Positions 22,936 through 36,300 of a stretch of 64,000 nt of DNA are shown piece by piece. Source of the DNA: Ehretia macrophylla. Its lineage: Eukaryota > Streptophyta > Magnoliopsida > Boraginales > Ehretiaceae. The stretch covers positions 25,610,001 through 25,674,000 of the forward strand of contig CM075778.1 in NCBI GenBank assembly GCA_037974665.1, written 5' to 3'. Position numbers and translations under genes: made by a program. A model generated the notes under the pieces. That model did not search any database, was not told where the DNA came from, and saw nothing but the letters and a program-made list of their open reading frames with translations. Within the stretch, counting starts at the first letter, position 1; each line of letters starts with the position of its first letter.

Positions 22936-24387
22936 TTAAGATACTAAATTTAGTGATCGTTAATAACTTGTTGAACACCCTATAAGGAATGTAATCAATT
23001 TAAAATTTGGTCCGAAGGTTACATAATAGAGCATGTGAGTTATTCGAAGTGCAAATATGCTCGAAGATATTATCCATTTAATTCTAAAACTTGTTTGGAA
23101 ACATTTATATAAGTAGGACTTAGTGGTCTAAAACAGCATTCACAATGACATTGTCCAAGAAAGAGCGAAATGTTCCTGGATTATGTTACTCTACTAACTA
23201 ATACTCCATTCTAACATTTTAACATTGTGTTTTAATTATTGATTTAAATTTAAAACTACAAAAAATAGGAAAGAGAAATAAAATATTAAATATTGAGTGA
23301 AATGAGTTATTGAAATATTGTATTAAAATCTTAGTTAAGAAATAATCTTAATCCAATGTTTCCGTAATCTTTTGGCAAGTCCATTAAAAGAGGTCGGCCT
23401 TTTGCCAAGTGCACTAAAAGGTGAAAATTTACAAATAGTCTAGTGATGAATTACTCCCCCTAACAATTGAAAGATTAGATTCAAATCTCAAATTGACTTG
23501 GTAATTTCAAACTCCATATTATAATTCACAGTTATAATAGTATAATTTTCTAAGAACAGATGGGCAAAGTATTCTAAAGTGATATCATTCATCTAAAGTA
23601 GAGCTACATAAAATTAACTTTAAAAATAAGGAGATTGTTTTTTAAATGACAGACAATTCTTCAAAACGACAGTTGTTAACAAACACAATTGCTGTTGTTA
23701 ATAGATCTCACTCTACAACTCATAAAATATTAAGCACAGTAAGCAACCCTAGAGCTCGTTGGCACAATACATTTTTCCCATGTCAGTAGAAAAACATGAA
23801 ATTTTTATCCTTGTGAATGTTTTACAAAGGCCATGGGAGTAGCAGCTAAATCTCAAAATTCTATGCTATGATATTTGCAAATAGAATATAATTTTTTTAA
23901 AAAAAATAGGTTCCTATCATACATCTAAACAAGCAAAATATCATCATCTAGCAAGTGAAATCTGAAAGTTGATATTGTCAGCTGCATCAAAAGAATGGAG
24001 AAAAAGCATCAAATTCTTCTAGATTTCAAGCTTACCGTCAATTGTAACCTTTTCAGCAAAGCTTGCAGTAACAGTTTATCAATATACAGGAGCCAACTGC
24101 CTGGCAAGCCCAACACTACAGCATCCATCTTTCTTCTTTATCTGCTGCACATTTGCAATTCCGCGAAACGATGCATTTCACTTTTTTGGCTTGCAAACAT
24201 AGACTCCATCTACTCGAGGTTCATTTGTCTGATCAGCTCCAGTATGAGGGTAAAACCACTAGAGAACCGAACTTCACAGAAAAGCCTAGCCAGATGGTAA
24301 CAATATTGCAAGGCGTGATTGCTTTTTATAAATTACAGAAAAGGATCATAGGAGAATGTTACTAGAAGAGATGATACAGGTATGGCA
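22936..24387. other. Intergenic stretch downstream of the ZRANB3-like gene
   Basis: No gene is recognised. The part just below 24388 would be the 3' UTR of the ZRANB3-like gene. The rest is AT-rich unique-looking sequence. Confidence 0.4.
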
Positions 24388-27300
24388 TCAAAGGGCATCA
24401 TCCCTGCAGTGGCTTGGTTCTGAAGATCTAGAATTCATTTCTCGCTCTTGACTATCGCTGGAACTGATTCTTGCCCCAGAATAAGCACTCCCAGGAACCT
24501 GAACTAACAGCTCATCCTCTGCCACGTTCTCTGGCATTTCAGATTGCTGATGATCCTGAGATAAATGTAAAAGTTATAAACAAACTCAACTCAAGATGGA
24601 CCACGGCAGGTTACCTCGAGCAGGATACATAAAAGTTGTTACAACTAAAAGTACTTTGAAGAGAGAAACCGTGACAATTGACGAGCATAACTGATCATGG
24701 GAAGTTGGAAAACTGGAGGAAGAACATTGTAACTATGACAAAATGGAGGATTATTGTAATTCATCGTACACTAAACTATGGTATTGATGAAAACCCAATC
24801 ATTGATTCATCGTACATTTGATACCATTACTGTACCAGTATATTTTAGTTATATGCTGTTTTATCATGCTCTGGGTCCGCTGTTATTGCTTGAATGATGA
24901 TGCATATATCTATAACATTTTAAGATAGGCAGCGGCAAAGATTACAACGAGGTGTCTTGCAAAGTACTTCCTCCAACCAAATTGCATGTGATGATTTCAC
25001 TTGGCATGGAGTTTAGAAGCGAGTTATAAATGAAATATGTTATTTTCTAATGGAGTCCAAACTGGTTTTAAAACATTTAAAAGATGGTGAGTGGATGATT
25101 GAGGGTCCACAAAAGAAAGTATGAGATATTATATTATCTAAATACGATTAAAAAGTTTTCTTGTGAAGAAAGTGGACATTATTATTGGACCAGCCTAAAA
25201 ACAAAAGTAAGACATTAGAGTTGGGACGAAGTGAGTATTTGAATATGACAAATGAAGATGAATATGAAGTAGAAATGTAAGAAGAATGAAATCAGTAAGA
25301 ACATAAAACCTCTAGGGTTGCATCAACTGGCTCATGCTTCTCAGCATCTTTGAGCTTACTCATTATGACTTTAAGTTGTTTCTTTGCCCTAATCCTTGTC
25401 AAGCGTCGATCAGCGCATTGTGCAGCAGTAACATCAGCATGACAAGCAACACAAAGGGTCCTCATGTTCTCTAGCCTGCATTCACCTGCAAATAATTTGC
25501 AATGTAACATAAGATCAAATCAAAGGCTTCTGGTGAGAAGAGAGTGGGGAAACACAAGCGCGAGAGATTTTTGAAGAGAAGAGACCAATAACAATTATTA
25601 TAGAAAACAACATTTTTTAAATAATAATGCAAACTTTTTAATCGTATTTAGATAATGCACATTTGAGACATTAACAACTTTGTTACCAATTCTAGATACA
25701 AGCGCTGAACCCCTTAAAAAGGTAATCAAGTTATGGGACAGAGGCAGTACTCATTACAAAGAGGCACTATATATATGAAATAGATGCAAAAGTGGAGACT
25801 GGGGAGTTCCCTTTCACAGAAGTAACCAGAATGATCATCAAAAAGTTGGTATCCAACATATTTGCATGTCAATCATAGCAATGCGACTATATAGCTAACT
25901 AATACTCTTTGACCATGGAAAATACAATGCACGCTCTTAATTAATGAATTCCATTAATCTTATTCAGTACCTCCTCCTCGATATACTGGTATAATATGAT
26001 CGGCATGCCATGCGTTGCCTTCTATAGGGCTGCGCACGAGCCTGGCAAGTCTGCAAAACAACATTCACACAAATAGTCAGACGACAGCTACATACAAACA
26101 GAAAAGTAATGAACAGGATTCAGCAAGAAAATGCACAAACGATACTCTCAGCTGCAGTATCATTCATCGTAATTTCATGTGAACCCTTCAAAGTACTCTA
26201 CACCTTATGGAAAAACTGCGCAACTGTTTCTAGTGATTAATTATTCTTTCTTTCCCAACTGTTTTGACTTGGCACAAAGTTATATCCAGTTGCCTATCTT
26301 GCCTTATTAATTCAAGTAGGAAACAAAGACGGCCCACCACTAAAAACGTGAGTATCAAAGGCTTAAGATGGGAAAATAATATAATTGGTATATCCTAAAA
26401 TAGAAAGGATGAGAATAAAAGTGCAATTGAGAAAAAAGATAAAGCTGAACCGAGACGAAGCATATTATGTATTTACTTCGTCTGCCCTGAAATGAAGCAT
26501 ATTATGTATTTACTACTCAAGCTACTCAGAGAGCAAAAGCATGATCATTCACATATTTAAAGAGTCTTTCTATAACATCAACAGATAACATGATGAAATA
26601 ATTACATAAAAGAGGATTAATTTCAATCAATAAAAGCCACTATCAAACTTAATCTAATTCAACAACATATAAACAACATACAAATATGCTCTGATAAATT
26701 AACATATAATCTATGAACTCACAGTTTCTCACACTTTGCTATATTAGGAGCTGCTTTCTTGATATACTCTTGGCGCTTCTCCATTGACAATGGCCTTATA
26801 TGCTCCACAAGTTGATGACAATTTAGATGGCAATTTGTGCATATCCCATGTTCAATTTGGAAGAGAGCCTGAAAACCTCTTGGTGTTACTTCCAAATAAT
26901 AAATCTGGCATATTGCCAGCCAAGAGCAATATCTAATGTAGAATTCATGTACACAATGAACAATTAAATGTAGTAAACATAATTCAATTACTGACCTCAC
27001 GAACACATCTATTGCTAGTACGCAAGCGATATTCTTCATAGCAGTCCAAATTACAGAAGAGATCCTCAAAGAATTCTGGTGTCTTGGCATTGTTGTGCCT
27101 GAGAATCAAGAATTAATCATGAGATCTAGACAATGTCTTTCCGAAGAGGGTAAATTGTTCTAACGTACTTGCAAGGACTTTGACAGAGCTTGCAGAGCGG
27201 TACATCCGTCGTAGACCAACCCTGTGTATAGATTTTATCTTTTTTGCTACAGCCACTACAAATATGGACCCTTTTCCAAACAGCATTTGATGGTAAGGGA

Positions 27301-30300
27301 TACGTTATCTCATCCAAAGGTGTAACACGCCTTTTGCTTCCACGCTTCAAGAGTCCCTGACAAAAGGTAGTAGGACTATTAGCCAAGACAAAAAGTAAAA
27401 AATTGAATACTGGCATAAATGAGTAAAGAGAGTCAGGTTAGAAACTGCATTATACACAGAAGGAACTATATGTCAACCATACATACCCCATTATCATGGT
27501 TAAGACTTTCACTCAAATAGCACAATTCAGTAGATAGGGGAACTTGTAGAGGCTTCCCAAACAATTTCCTTTTCTCAATAGGCCTCAACTTATCCCATTC
27601 ATTGATGAAGTCCATAAGAGCACATCTATACCTTGGATCATCCTTAATAGATCTGTAATTCATATTTTTGCTGTCCTCAGGAAAAGGTTCTAATGCCTCA
27701 ACTTCCTCAGGTCGAAAATTCTGGAAAAGTGGTCTTGGTCTTGCATCTACTCCAGGTATGCACAAGTACAGGTGGAACCTCCCCGTATACTGGCTCACCT
27801 GCAGATAAAATGGAAACCATGACTCAGCAAAAAGTAATTGAGTTGTTTCGCATGCTTTACTGTGGCTATGGCGTACACTTCTGTAGTATATTATTCGAAA
27901 ATAAAAGTTTGGAGAAGTTTATCAGCGAACTGTCATTACATAAGAATATATCACAAATTTAATTTTCCTTCGCTTCCCAAAGTTCTCACCGAATAAAGGA
28001 AAAATGCCTTAAGCTTCTGTGAATTATGCAGTTGAGAAAGAAGTTTTAAATGCCACTAAATTCAGTAAGCCTTCTCTTGAAATCTCAAACGGCAAAGTAA
28101 TTAATAACCTAAATGGGAAACATGAGTCTAAGCCTGTACATGTTTCTTAGAAAATAATGTCAAACGAAGAAAGGAAAAAGAGGATTTAGCAGCGGGGATA
28201 ACAAGAGAATCATGTGATGATGTTACCTCAAATCGAAGAGAGTTCACTTGAATACAGCTATCAGCACCAGTTTGACCTTGTTCACTAGATCCGCCATCAT
28301 TCACTTCTGTTGACAGAAATTTATTGTGTCCCTGTATTCTCAGATTCCAAACACCATGATAATTTGAATTCCAGCATCCGGGGAAGAAAATGTAAATCAT
28401 GTTGACAGATAAGAATCTATATATACAGCACTTAGTCATCAGCATTCAGCAGTGAATACAAAAGGGTTAGTGTCAGACCTTTTCCAAGTGATCCTTGTTT
28501 TCATTTTCCTCCCCTAATTTACACAAAGAAATTCCTTCAGCAGTTTCAGCATTATCTTTGGTGGCAGACTCTTTGTACTGTAAGTTTGAAACTGTTTTCT
28601 TTCACCATAAGAAGAAACCAGTCAGCTAGATCCATAAACAACAGACAGAAAGAATTTAAGTCTGGCTCCAGGAGAACAAATTCCTTACCTCAAAATGAAG
28701 GTTGCCCACTTGACATGATACTGCACCATTATCATTCTGTTCCCCATCACTCTTATTTAACATTATACTCGGTTCATGGCATGCCTCAAGAGGTTGCCCA
28801 TCTTCATCATACAAAGAGGTATGCAATTTTATTTGCTTTACTGCAAAAATCTCCTGGCTAGTTTTCCTTTCAAGAAGTGAAATTTTGTTCGCTTCAGAAA
28901 CTTTGCCAATTGCTACACTCTCTGCCATCACATGCTTCCTTCTCCCATCAGTTACCTCATTTGTTTCAAACAAAGAAACACTGTCTACCTGTTGACCACA
29001 TTTAGCATTCACTTCAATCACTGATATAAACAAATACATTAAACTATATTATGCATAGCGATTGAATGTCCTATAGGGATTGAATGTCCTGGTGAAAACT
29101 GTGTATCAAGTGAAGATCTCTTAGTCCCAAGAATAGTTAAAACTATATAGTAAGTGTCACCTCCCATGGGGATTGACTGGTACAATTTGTTAATAAATAC
29201 TGGGATTTGGGCAAATCTCCAATCCAGAAGCAACCCATAGTACCTATCTTGAAACCTTAATCTCATGAACCGTAAGATGGTCTTGCATCCCAACTTTAAC
29301 CCAACCCACAACTTTCTTATATGACATAAATATTGGAATTTTATCACTAAATAAGGAACATGACACTAAAACCGGCAAAATAAGTTTGGCATTTACCACT
29401 CAACCTTTTATGGGCCTGAGTTCAAGCTACAGTCAGGTTGTCCTAAGGGAGCACATGCAGCATTCCCTTCAATGCAATAGCCCAACTAAAGATATGGGGT
29501 CCACAGGTTATTGGGTAAATGGTTCTTATGGAAGAAATGTGTGAGAAAAATTGACCTTGAATAGGTATTGATCGGGTAATTATGGCACTTAAACAAGAAA
29601 GAAGTCTTCTAAAGCCTATTCTTCAAATCACAATTCGTTTTTTCTCTCTCCTTTCTTTCTTTCTTATTATCTTTCTGGGCTGGGAGGAGTAAGAAAGTGT
29701 TGCCTGTATGAAAATTTATTTCTTGTTGATTGGTATGAGATAGGAAGACATTGCATAAGAATGTTTTCATATCTCATACCAATCAACATGGAATCAGAGC
29801 ATAGGTACCAAAAGGTCTTAGGTTCAAAACTCACTGCCACCCATTTAAAAAAATATTAAAATTGTCCAAGTACAAGGCTTAAAAACTAACTCCGCCTGTA
29901 CTTGCGGGGGCGTGTTGAATATATTAAATAATATTATAAACCCTTCTTTAACAACTTAAGCTTTTAGATGAGGTGGTTACTTAACATTTCTTTTGACCAA
30001 ATCAATTAAACAAATTAATATCTGATGAATCTATAATCAATTCTTTAAATATTACCTCTATTTCATGTACTGCATCATACTTTCCATTCATTGTGGACGA
30101 AACACGCCGCAAACTCCTGTTCAGCTTTTGCCACTGCACTTCATCTGAAGTATCCTGAAAGATGAAAAACCTTCAGGTACTAAAGTGAACTTTTTAAAGC
30201 AAAACTACATGTATGCAATAGAATAACAACCACCTTTGCACAGAAGATATATATGTTGACTGCTTTTGTTTGCCCTTGCCTATGAGCTCTATCTTCAGCC

Positions 30301-33300
30301 TTCAACGTTTAACAATGTATAAGCATCGAGCAATCACATGAGCAGATTTGATATTCAACAATAAGTAAATGCAGCAATTTCGTAAAAGAATAGAAAGTTC
30401 TCAAGATAGATGCACCTGAAGCATGTTTGCAGGTTCCTTGGGCAACTCCAAGAACACAACACTTTGTGCTGATGACAAGTTAAGTCCAGAGCCCCCAGCA
30501 AGTATTCCGATTAATGCAATCTTAACCTAAAGGAAGCCAAATATAATATTTTTAGCATAAAATAAATAATAAAAAATCTTTTATCCCCTTCCTTCACTAA
30601 AATTCAATTCTTATTGTACATTCAGAACTCAATGAAGGCAACTGAAAATAGGCATTGAAAGTCGGGGATTCTGATGCACAAAAAGTAGTCAACTATAACT
30701 TTCTAACATCTATAGAAGCAACAACATGCCAAAAGCCCGTCAAACTAAATACTGAATGAACTGAACAATGATGTGAAAATGGAAGGACAATATACACAGA
30801 CCTCTGCTGATGATTGGAAGGATTTGATAGCCTTTTGCCTATCGCTAGCAGATGTATTGCAGTCAATGCGAATAAAGTCCACTTGCTTCTCACATAAAAA
30901 CTCCTGCGAAGAAGCAAAACATCACAAGTCTCTTAGTCTATAATATTGGAAAATAAAGAGTTTACAGAGTTTCTGATTGGTAACCTTCACAAAAATAAAG
31001 GACTAAATAGATATCAGAATTTGGAATTTTTACATTTCTTGTCGTGAAGATATAATGAGACTGTTAACATTTTAGAGAAATATATATTTGGCAAATTATA
31101 GTCGATATTCACAAGAGCTAGCCAGAATTAACTTGTAAGAGAGTAGGTTTCTAGCGACAAGAAATGCCTCAACTAATATTTCCTTCCATAGTCGCATGTA
31201 ACCCCATGAAATCCAAACATGGTCCAACAAACAATTATTATTATTTTTTTTTGAAATCCATGGGTATTTGAGCTTTGCCCAACTAATCCCATGGGGCCCT
31301 GAAGCTAACGGCCGGGTAAACCTTCAGTGGCCCCAAGGGGACTCAAACTGGTGACCTCTGGGTACACCCCCAGGATCTTTACCAGTTGAGCTACCCCTAA
31401 GGGTTAATCCAACAAACAATTATTACCAAATTCCAATGAACAAACTATCCAATCACTTATATGGTTATGGAAAGTACCCCAGAATCAAAAGAATTCATCA
31501 TAAACTGATGAAACTCTTAATCCAACTGCCCAACCAATCTAATAGGGTTTTGCAAGCCCAGCAAAGCCAGGTGAAATAACAGATAAGAAAACAGAAGCCC
31601 TCATGAATCCTGTTTAGGTCAAAGCAAAGGTACAAAAAAAAGACAATTATAATTTTGTTTTCAATAGACATTCACTCAGCCTCCTCAATCCAGGGCACCA
31701 AAGAAGAAAAAAATGGCAATCCTCAATTTCTTGGCAAATCCACTGCAGAAAGACTAATTCAGAGACGTATTAGATTAGGCATAGTTCAGATCCAAATGCC
31801 AAAGCATTCTTCCCAAACAGAAAAAAGCAACAGCTAAAACACAAACCATCAGGAAACATATTTCGAAATAAGGAATAGTATATTCTCTGTTGAGATGCTG
31901 AGATTGACTTCTCACCTGCACTCCATTAAAAACCTTATGATGATGAGCAAATATTATCATTTTATGAGAATTAAGTCTTGCTTCCATGGTCTCCTCGGAA
32001 TCCAGTTCTTGCATTATTGGATGTAATGAGAGCCACTCACAAAATCCTGACACCTTTGCAATACCAACTGCTTGAACAGAAAGCTTCTTTGAAGATTGAC
32101 AACTGCCAACATTATCTACAAGAATACAAAAGCAGGAAATAAGCATAATATCTACCCTGTTGTAATGCACACTAGTTTCCAACTCAAGCTTTGTTCTTCA
32201 CCCATATATCCATTGTCTGCAAGCTTGATAAAGATAGAATTCAATATTTATTGGAGCAACTGATAATTTGCAAATCAACAACTTATGTAAGCTTACTAGA
32301 CGAGATCTTATTAATTGAAATACTGTCTTCAAAGATCAAACAATTTCATCAGTATGTCCCATAATCTGTGTCCATTTCAAAAACAAATCCTCAAAATTCC
32401 TAAACACTACATTAGATTAACTTTATCCACAAGCAATCAGAAAGATATTCTACATCTTAGAGACAGCTTAAAGCCTTATCTACTTGATGACATTAAGAAG
32501 GCACACATAACTGCCTGCCTTGAAAAGGAACTCTGAAAAGTGACCATCTCACTAAAACATTTGAAGTCAATCTCACTGAGTAAGGTTTGATTACAGTTGC
32601 ACTATGTAAATAAAACCATCATTAGTCACAAAGCTCTTGAGAACAAAGCAGTCAAAACACAGAAGATTTCCACTACAAGCATTCTCCTGGAAATTAATAA
32701 GGGACTCATAAGAATTTGAGCATTAGAGGATAGGGAAAAGGAATGATAGTAAGAACCCATATTTCTCTACATGGAAGATATTGTTATGACTTGGTTATGA
32801 CACTCACACACAGAAAGTGTATAATTACCATTCAGTTCTGCTGCCCCTTCCTCTCCAAAACAAAGCTAATCTTTTTCATAAATATATATATTCACATTAT
32901 CATTCAGTCTGATGCTAAACAGAAGTACTACCATCATAATGTTCGCTCACCCTTCCCTCTGAGAGAAAGAGAGTTTTTTTTCATAAATATAAAGAACAAA
33001 TCACATATTACACTTGTGGTTTCTGACAATAGCAGATCACTCCCCATGGCAACAAAGTAGGGAACCGAACCTATTCTTTTTTCTTTTTTTTTTTTTTTTT
33101 TGCTAAGAGAACCTCATCTTTTATGAAACCCTACCAATTACTCCATTCTCTGTTTTTCTTTAAAAAAATCTAGCTGATTCTACCTGATGATTTTCCACCC
33201 TTTAATTCACTGCAAATAGTGAAAAATCAAGAATTCAATAATCACTCTTCCCCAGGGAAGAGGGAACCATCCTAGCTCGTGTCATATGAAACCAGGAAAT

Positions 33301-36300
33301 ATAGAAAAATGAGGAGTCGTTAAATTTGAGCCAACATTCTGAATCTCATTATCTATAACAAAAATCATGGAAAATTAATCAACAGAATTCAGAAACTAGT
33401 ACATACACATACACGGCTTAAAATCTAGGAAGCAGATAACAATGATCAAGTAACAATAACTAGTTTCAAATGCTTAACCAGTATAATGCTGATATACAGT
33501 GACATTACTCATCACAGGATGATATAATTGAAGAATATAAAATATTAAAAATACCGTCTGCATTATCAGGATCTTCCAAATTTCCATCTTCAGCGCCTTG
33601 ATTTTCAGAAGCATGATCAGTCACCATTCCCTCAATAGCCATTGCTGAAGCGATATCTGATTTCCTCAAGTCCAGTCTGATTATTTGTCTACGCTTAGGT
33701 GGTAGCTGGGTAAGCACGTGCTCCTTTAAGCGTCTTATCTGTAGTATTCATACCATAGTAAATACTAGCAAGTGTGTAGCAGAAAGTAATAGATAATCAT
33801 GGTAAAACTCTTAAAGCAAATAGTTGACTGAATTCACCCTTTGACTTAATGAATAGAAAACAAAGATTGCAACGATTATCAATCGAGAGCGCGAGGAAGA
33901 GTGTGCGTCTTATAAAACTATATTTTCTTGACCTATCGATATTCCTCAATGATATTTCAAAAGATAATGACAACTTTCGCAATGCTCATAGTATGCGTGC
34001 TTCCCAAAGATGGCCTTGGCCAAGTTCTTTACAAAGAGAGTAAACAGAAATGATAAGGCAATGCAATAACAGTGAAAAATTAATTGTCTGCTTGTCTTAG
34101 AAAACCGAACATACGATCCTCACTTAGCAATTATCACTTCGTGAAATCATCTCCACATTTTGAGTCAATAATATTCCCCTATGCAATCAAATTGATAAGT
34201 GGTTAAATAGTAAAAGACAGTTAAAAACACATAACAAACTGAAATGGTAGAAAGCAAGACTCATCAGAAGAAGCAATGAAGTTAAAAATGTACCATGACA
34301 GTCTGTTTCAGTAAGACATTTAGCTCCTCCAAACGAATCCCTTTTGAGAAATCCTGCAAGGTCAAGAGCAAGACATTGAAAAGCTAGAACCACCCAAGAG
34401 ACAGTGAGATAATTTAGTATTATAAAAGAAAGTCTCCCAATAGACAGCTCATAGTTACCAGATTCGCCCTACCCCCCTTCGAACCGCGTATCGGATTCCA
34501 CGTCCCAATTCACGGTACATTTGCCTACCGAAACTCTACGATTGGCGTTCCAGTTCACTAAAGTTAGCGACTCGAAAAACATACAAATTTTTATCAGAAA
34601 AATAATGAAAAAGAATAAAGAACCTAAAAGTTACTAACATATACAGACTGCAAACCTTTAACATATAAAAATTTTCTAGTTTGCTTTTGTGTCTTGTGTT
34701 TGATATACAGTATTAGAAAACTATATTAATTGTTGGGTTTGGATTTTGGACTTTAGACTAACGTTATAGCAAATTAATTTTAGTAATTAGTAAACATAAA
34801 ATACCATTGCTCTACAAAATATTTGATAATGGAACCCAATAAATCTTCATAACGTACTGTGAACAAAAATTAGCATACCAAGAAGTATACCCCCATCGTA
34901 CCCTTTAAACTCTAAGTGTCATACCCCGTACCCGAATTCGTACCATGACTCGGACCGTACCACGAATCTGGTAACTATGAGACAGCTATATAATTTAGCA
35001 AAAGTACGTAATATTAAAGCATATGCATACACATTGGCCTCAAGCTAACAATTACCTGTAGGTAGTTTACAGAGACAGTTAAAGCACATGCATTCACCAA
35101 TAACTGTAACTTAGAAAAATCCATAAGTAATTGGTCTGACAAAAGCCCTTAGACTGTTTTACATAATCACATATTCATATCAACTTAGCCAACCAACCAC
35201 GTATGAAGAGGTCAATATGCCCACCACTCAATATAAAGAATGCTGCCCTTACAGGCAACCCAAAAGTTACCTGGTAAACTTTCCCTTGACAACCTTGAAG
35301 ATAATTTACAGAGCAGTAAGTCTTTGCATATTCATATTTGGTCTTTCCCAGCAAACCTTGCCTGGACAATCAAAGCATTGCAAAGAAAATTAGAAGCAGT
35401 CAATGAATCTGTAAGTGAGACAATGATAATAAGCTAGGCTATAAAGAACTCACCATAACATATTTATCTGGTGAAATATGTCATAGGGCCTATGATCACC
35501 TAGGAAAAATGCACTCAAAGAATTAAGATTGCAACCAATAGTTGGGGAAGGAAAACCAATAGGAAATACAGTAAGAAAGGGAAGTCAGGAGTTCCAGTAC
35601 TTTGTACAGTATACATAATACAAATAATTTTAATTCTTGGCACAGGTTAGAGAGTATGATATTTTTCCCACAACCTGGATAAAGAAGGTGTTCCAGATAG
35701 AAGAATTATATGCTTGACCTTCATCCCCACGTCAAGGACAGCTTTCAACTGTTGAATGAAAATAACAGAACCAAGAAGCTAGAACATGTTATTCTAAATA
35801 TCTTGCGATTGGTTTCTTGAAAAAAATAAAAAATTCAAATATGGAGATGCAACAATTTAAAAGAGTAGCTAAATACACAGTAAATATATCAGGAATTCCA
35901 ACAGCATGCTGGAAGAATTCTTCCACTTATAGAAGTCTGTCAAATAGGAAGAGCATTCAGACAGACAAAAGAGATTAAAATAATTGGAGCACAGGAGATA
36001 TTACTCGCCACCTGATACCATTGTAGAAAATGCTATTCAAGCATGAACTGACCTGAAGTGGGGGGACTACAGGGTCCCTGTAAAGCAGCATATTAAATTG
36101 CAATAGATACCACACTCCACAGTGGAGATTGTAATGTAGCCGCAGAATCAGAATCAAAATATGACATGTCGAATAATTGTGACTATTCCCACTAGAATAT
36201 GGAGAAAAGACATATAAAGTTATTTCAAGAGTGAATAACACCCAGTCATGCAGGCTTCTTTCCTTCATTTTTCTTTTTTGGGTTGGGAGAGTGGGAAAGA

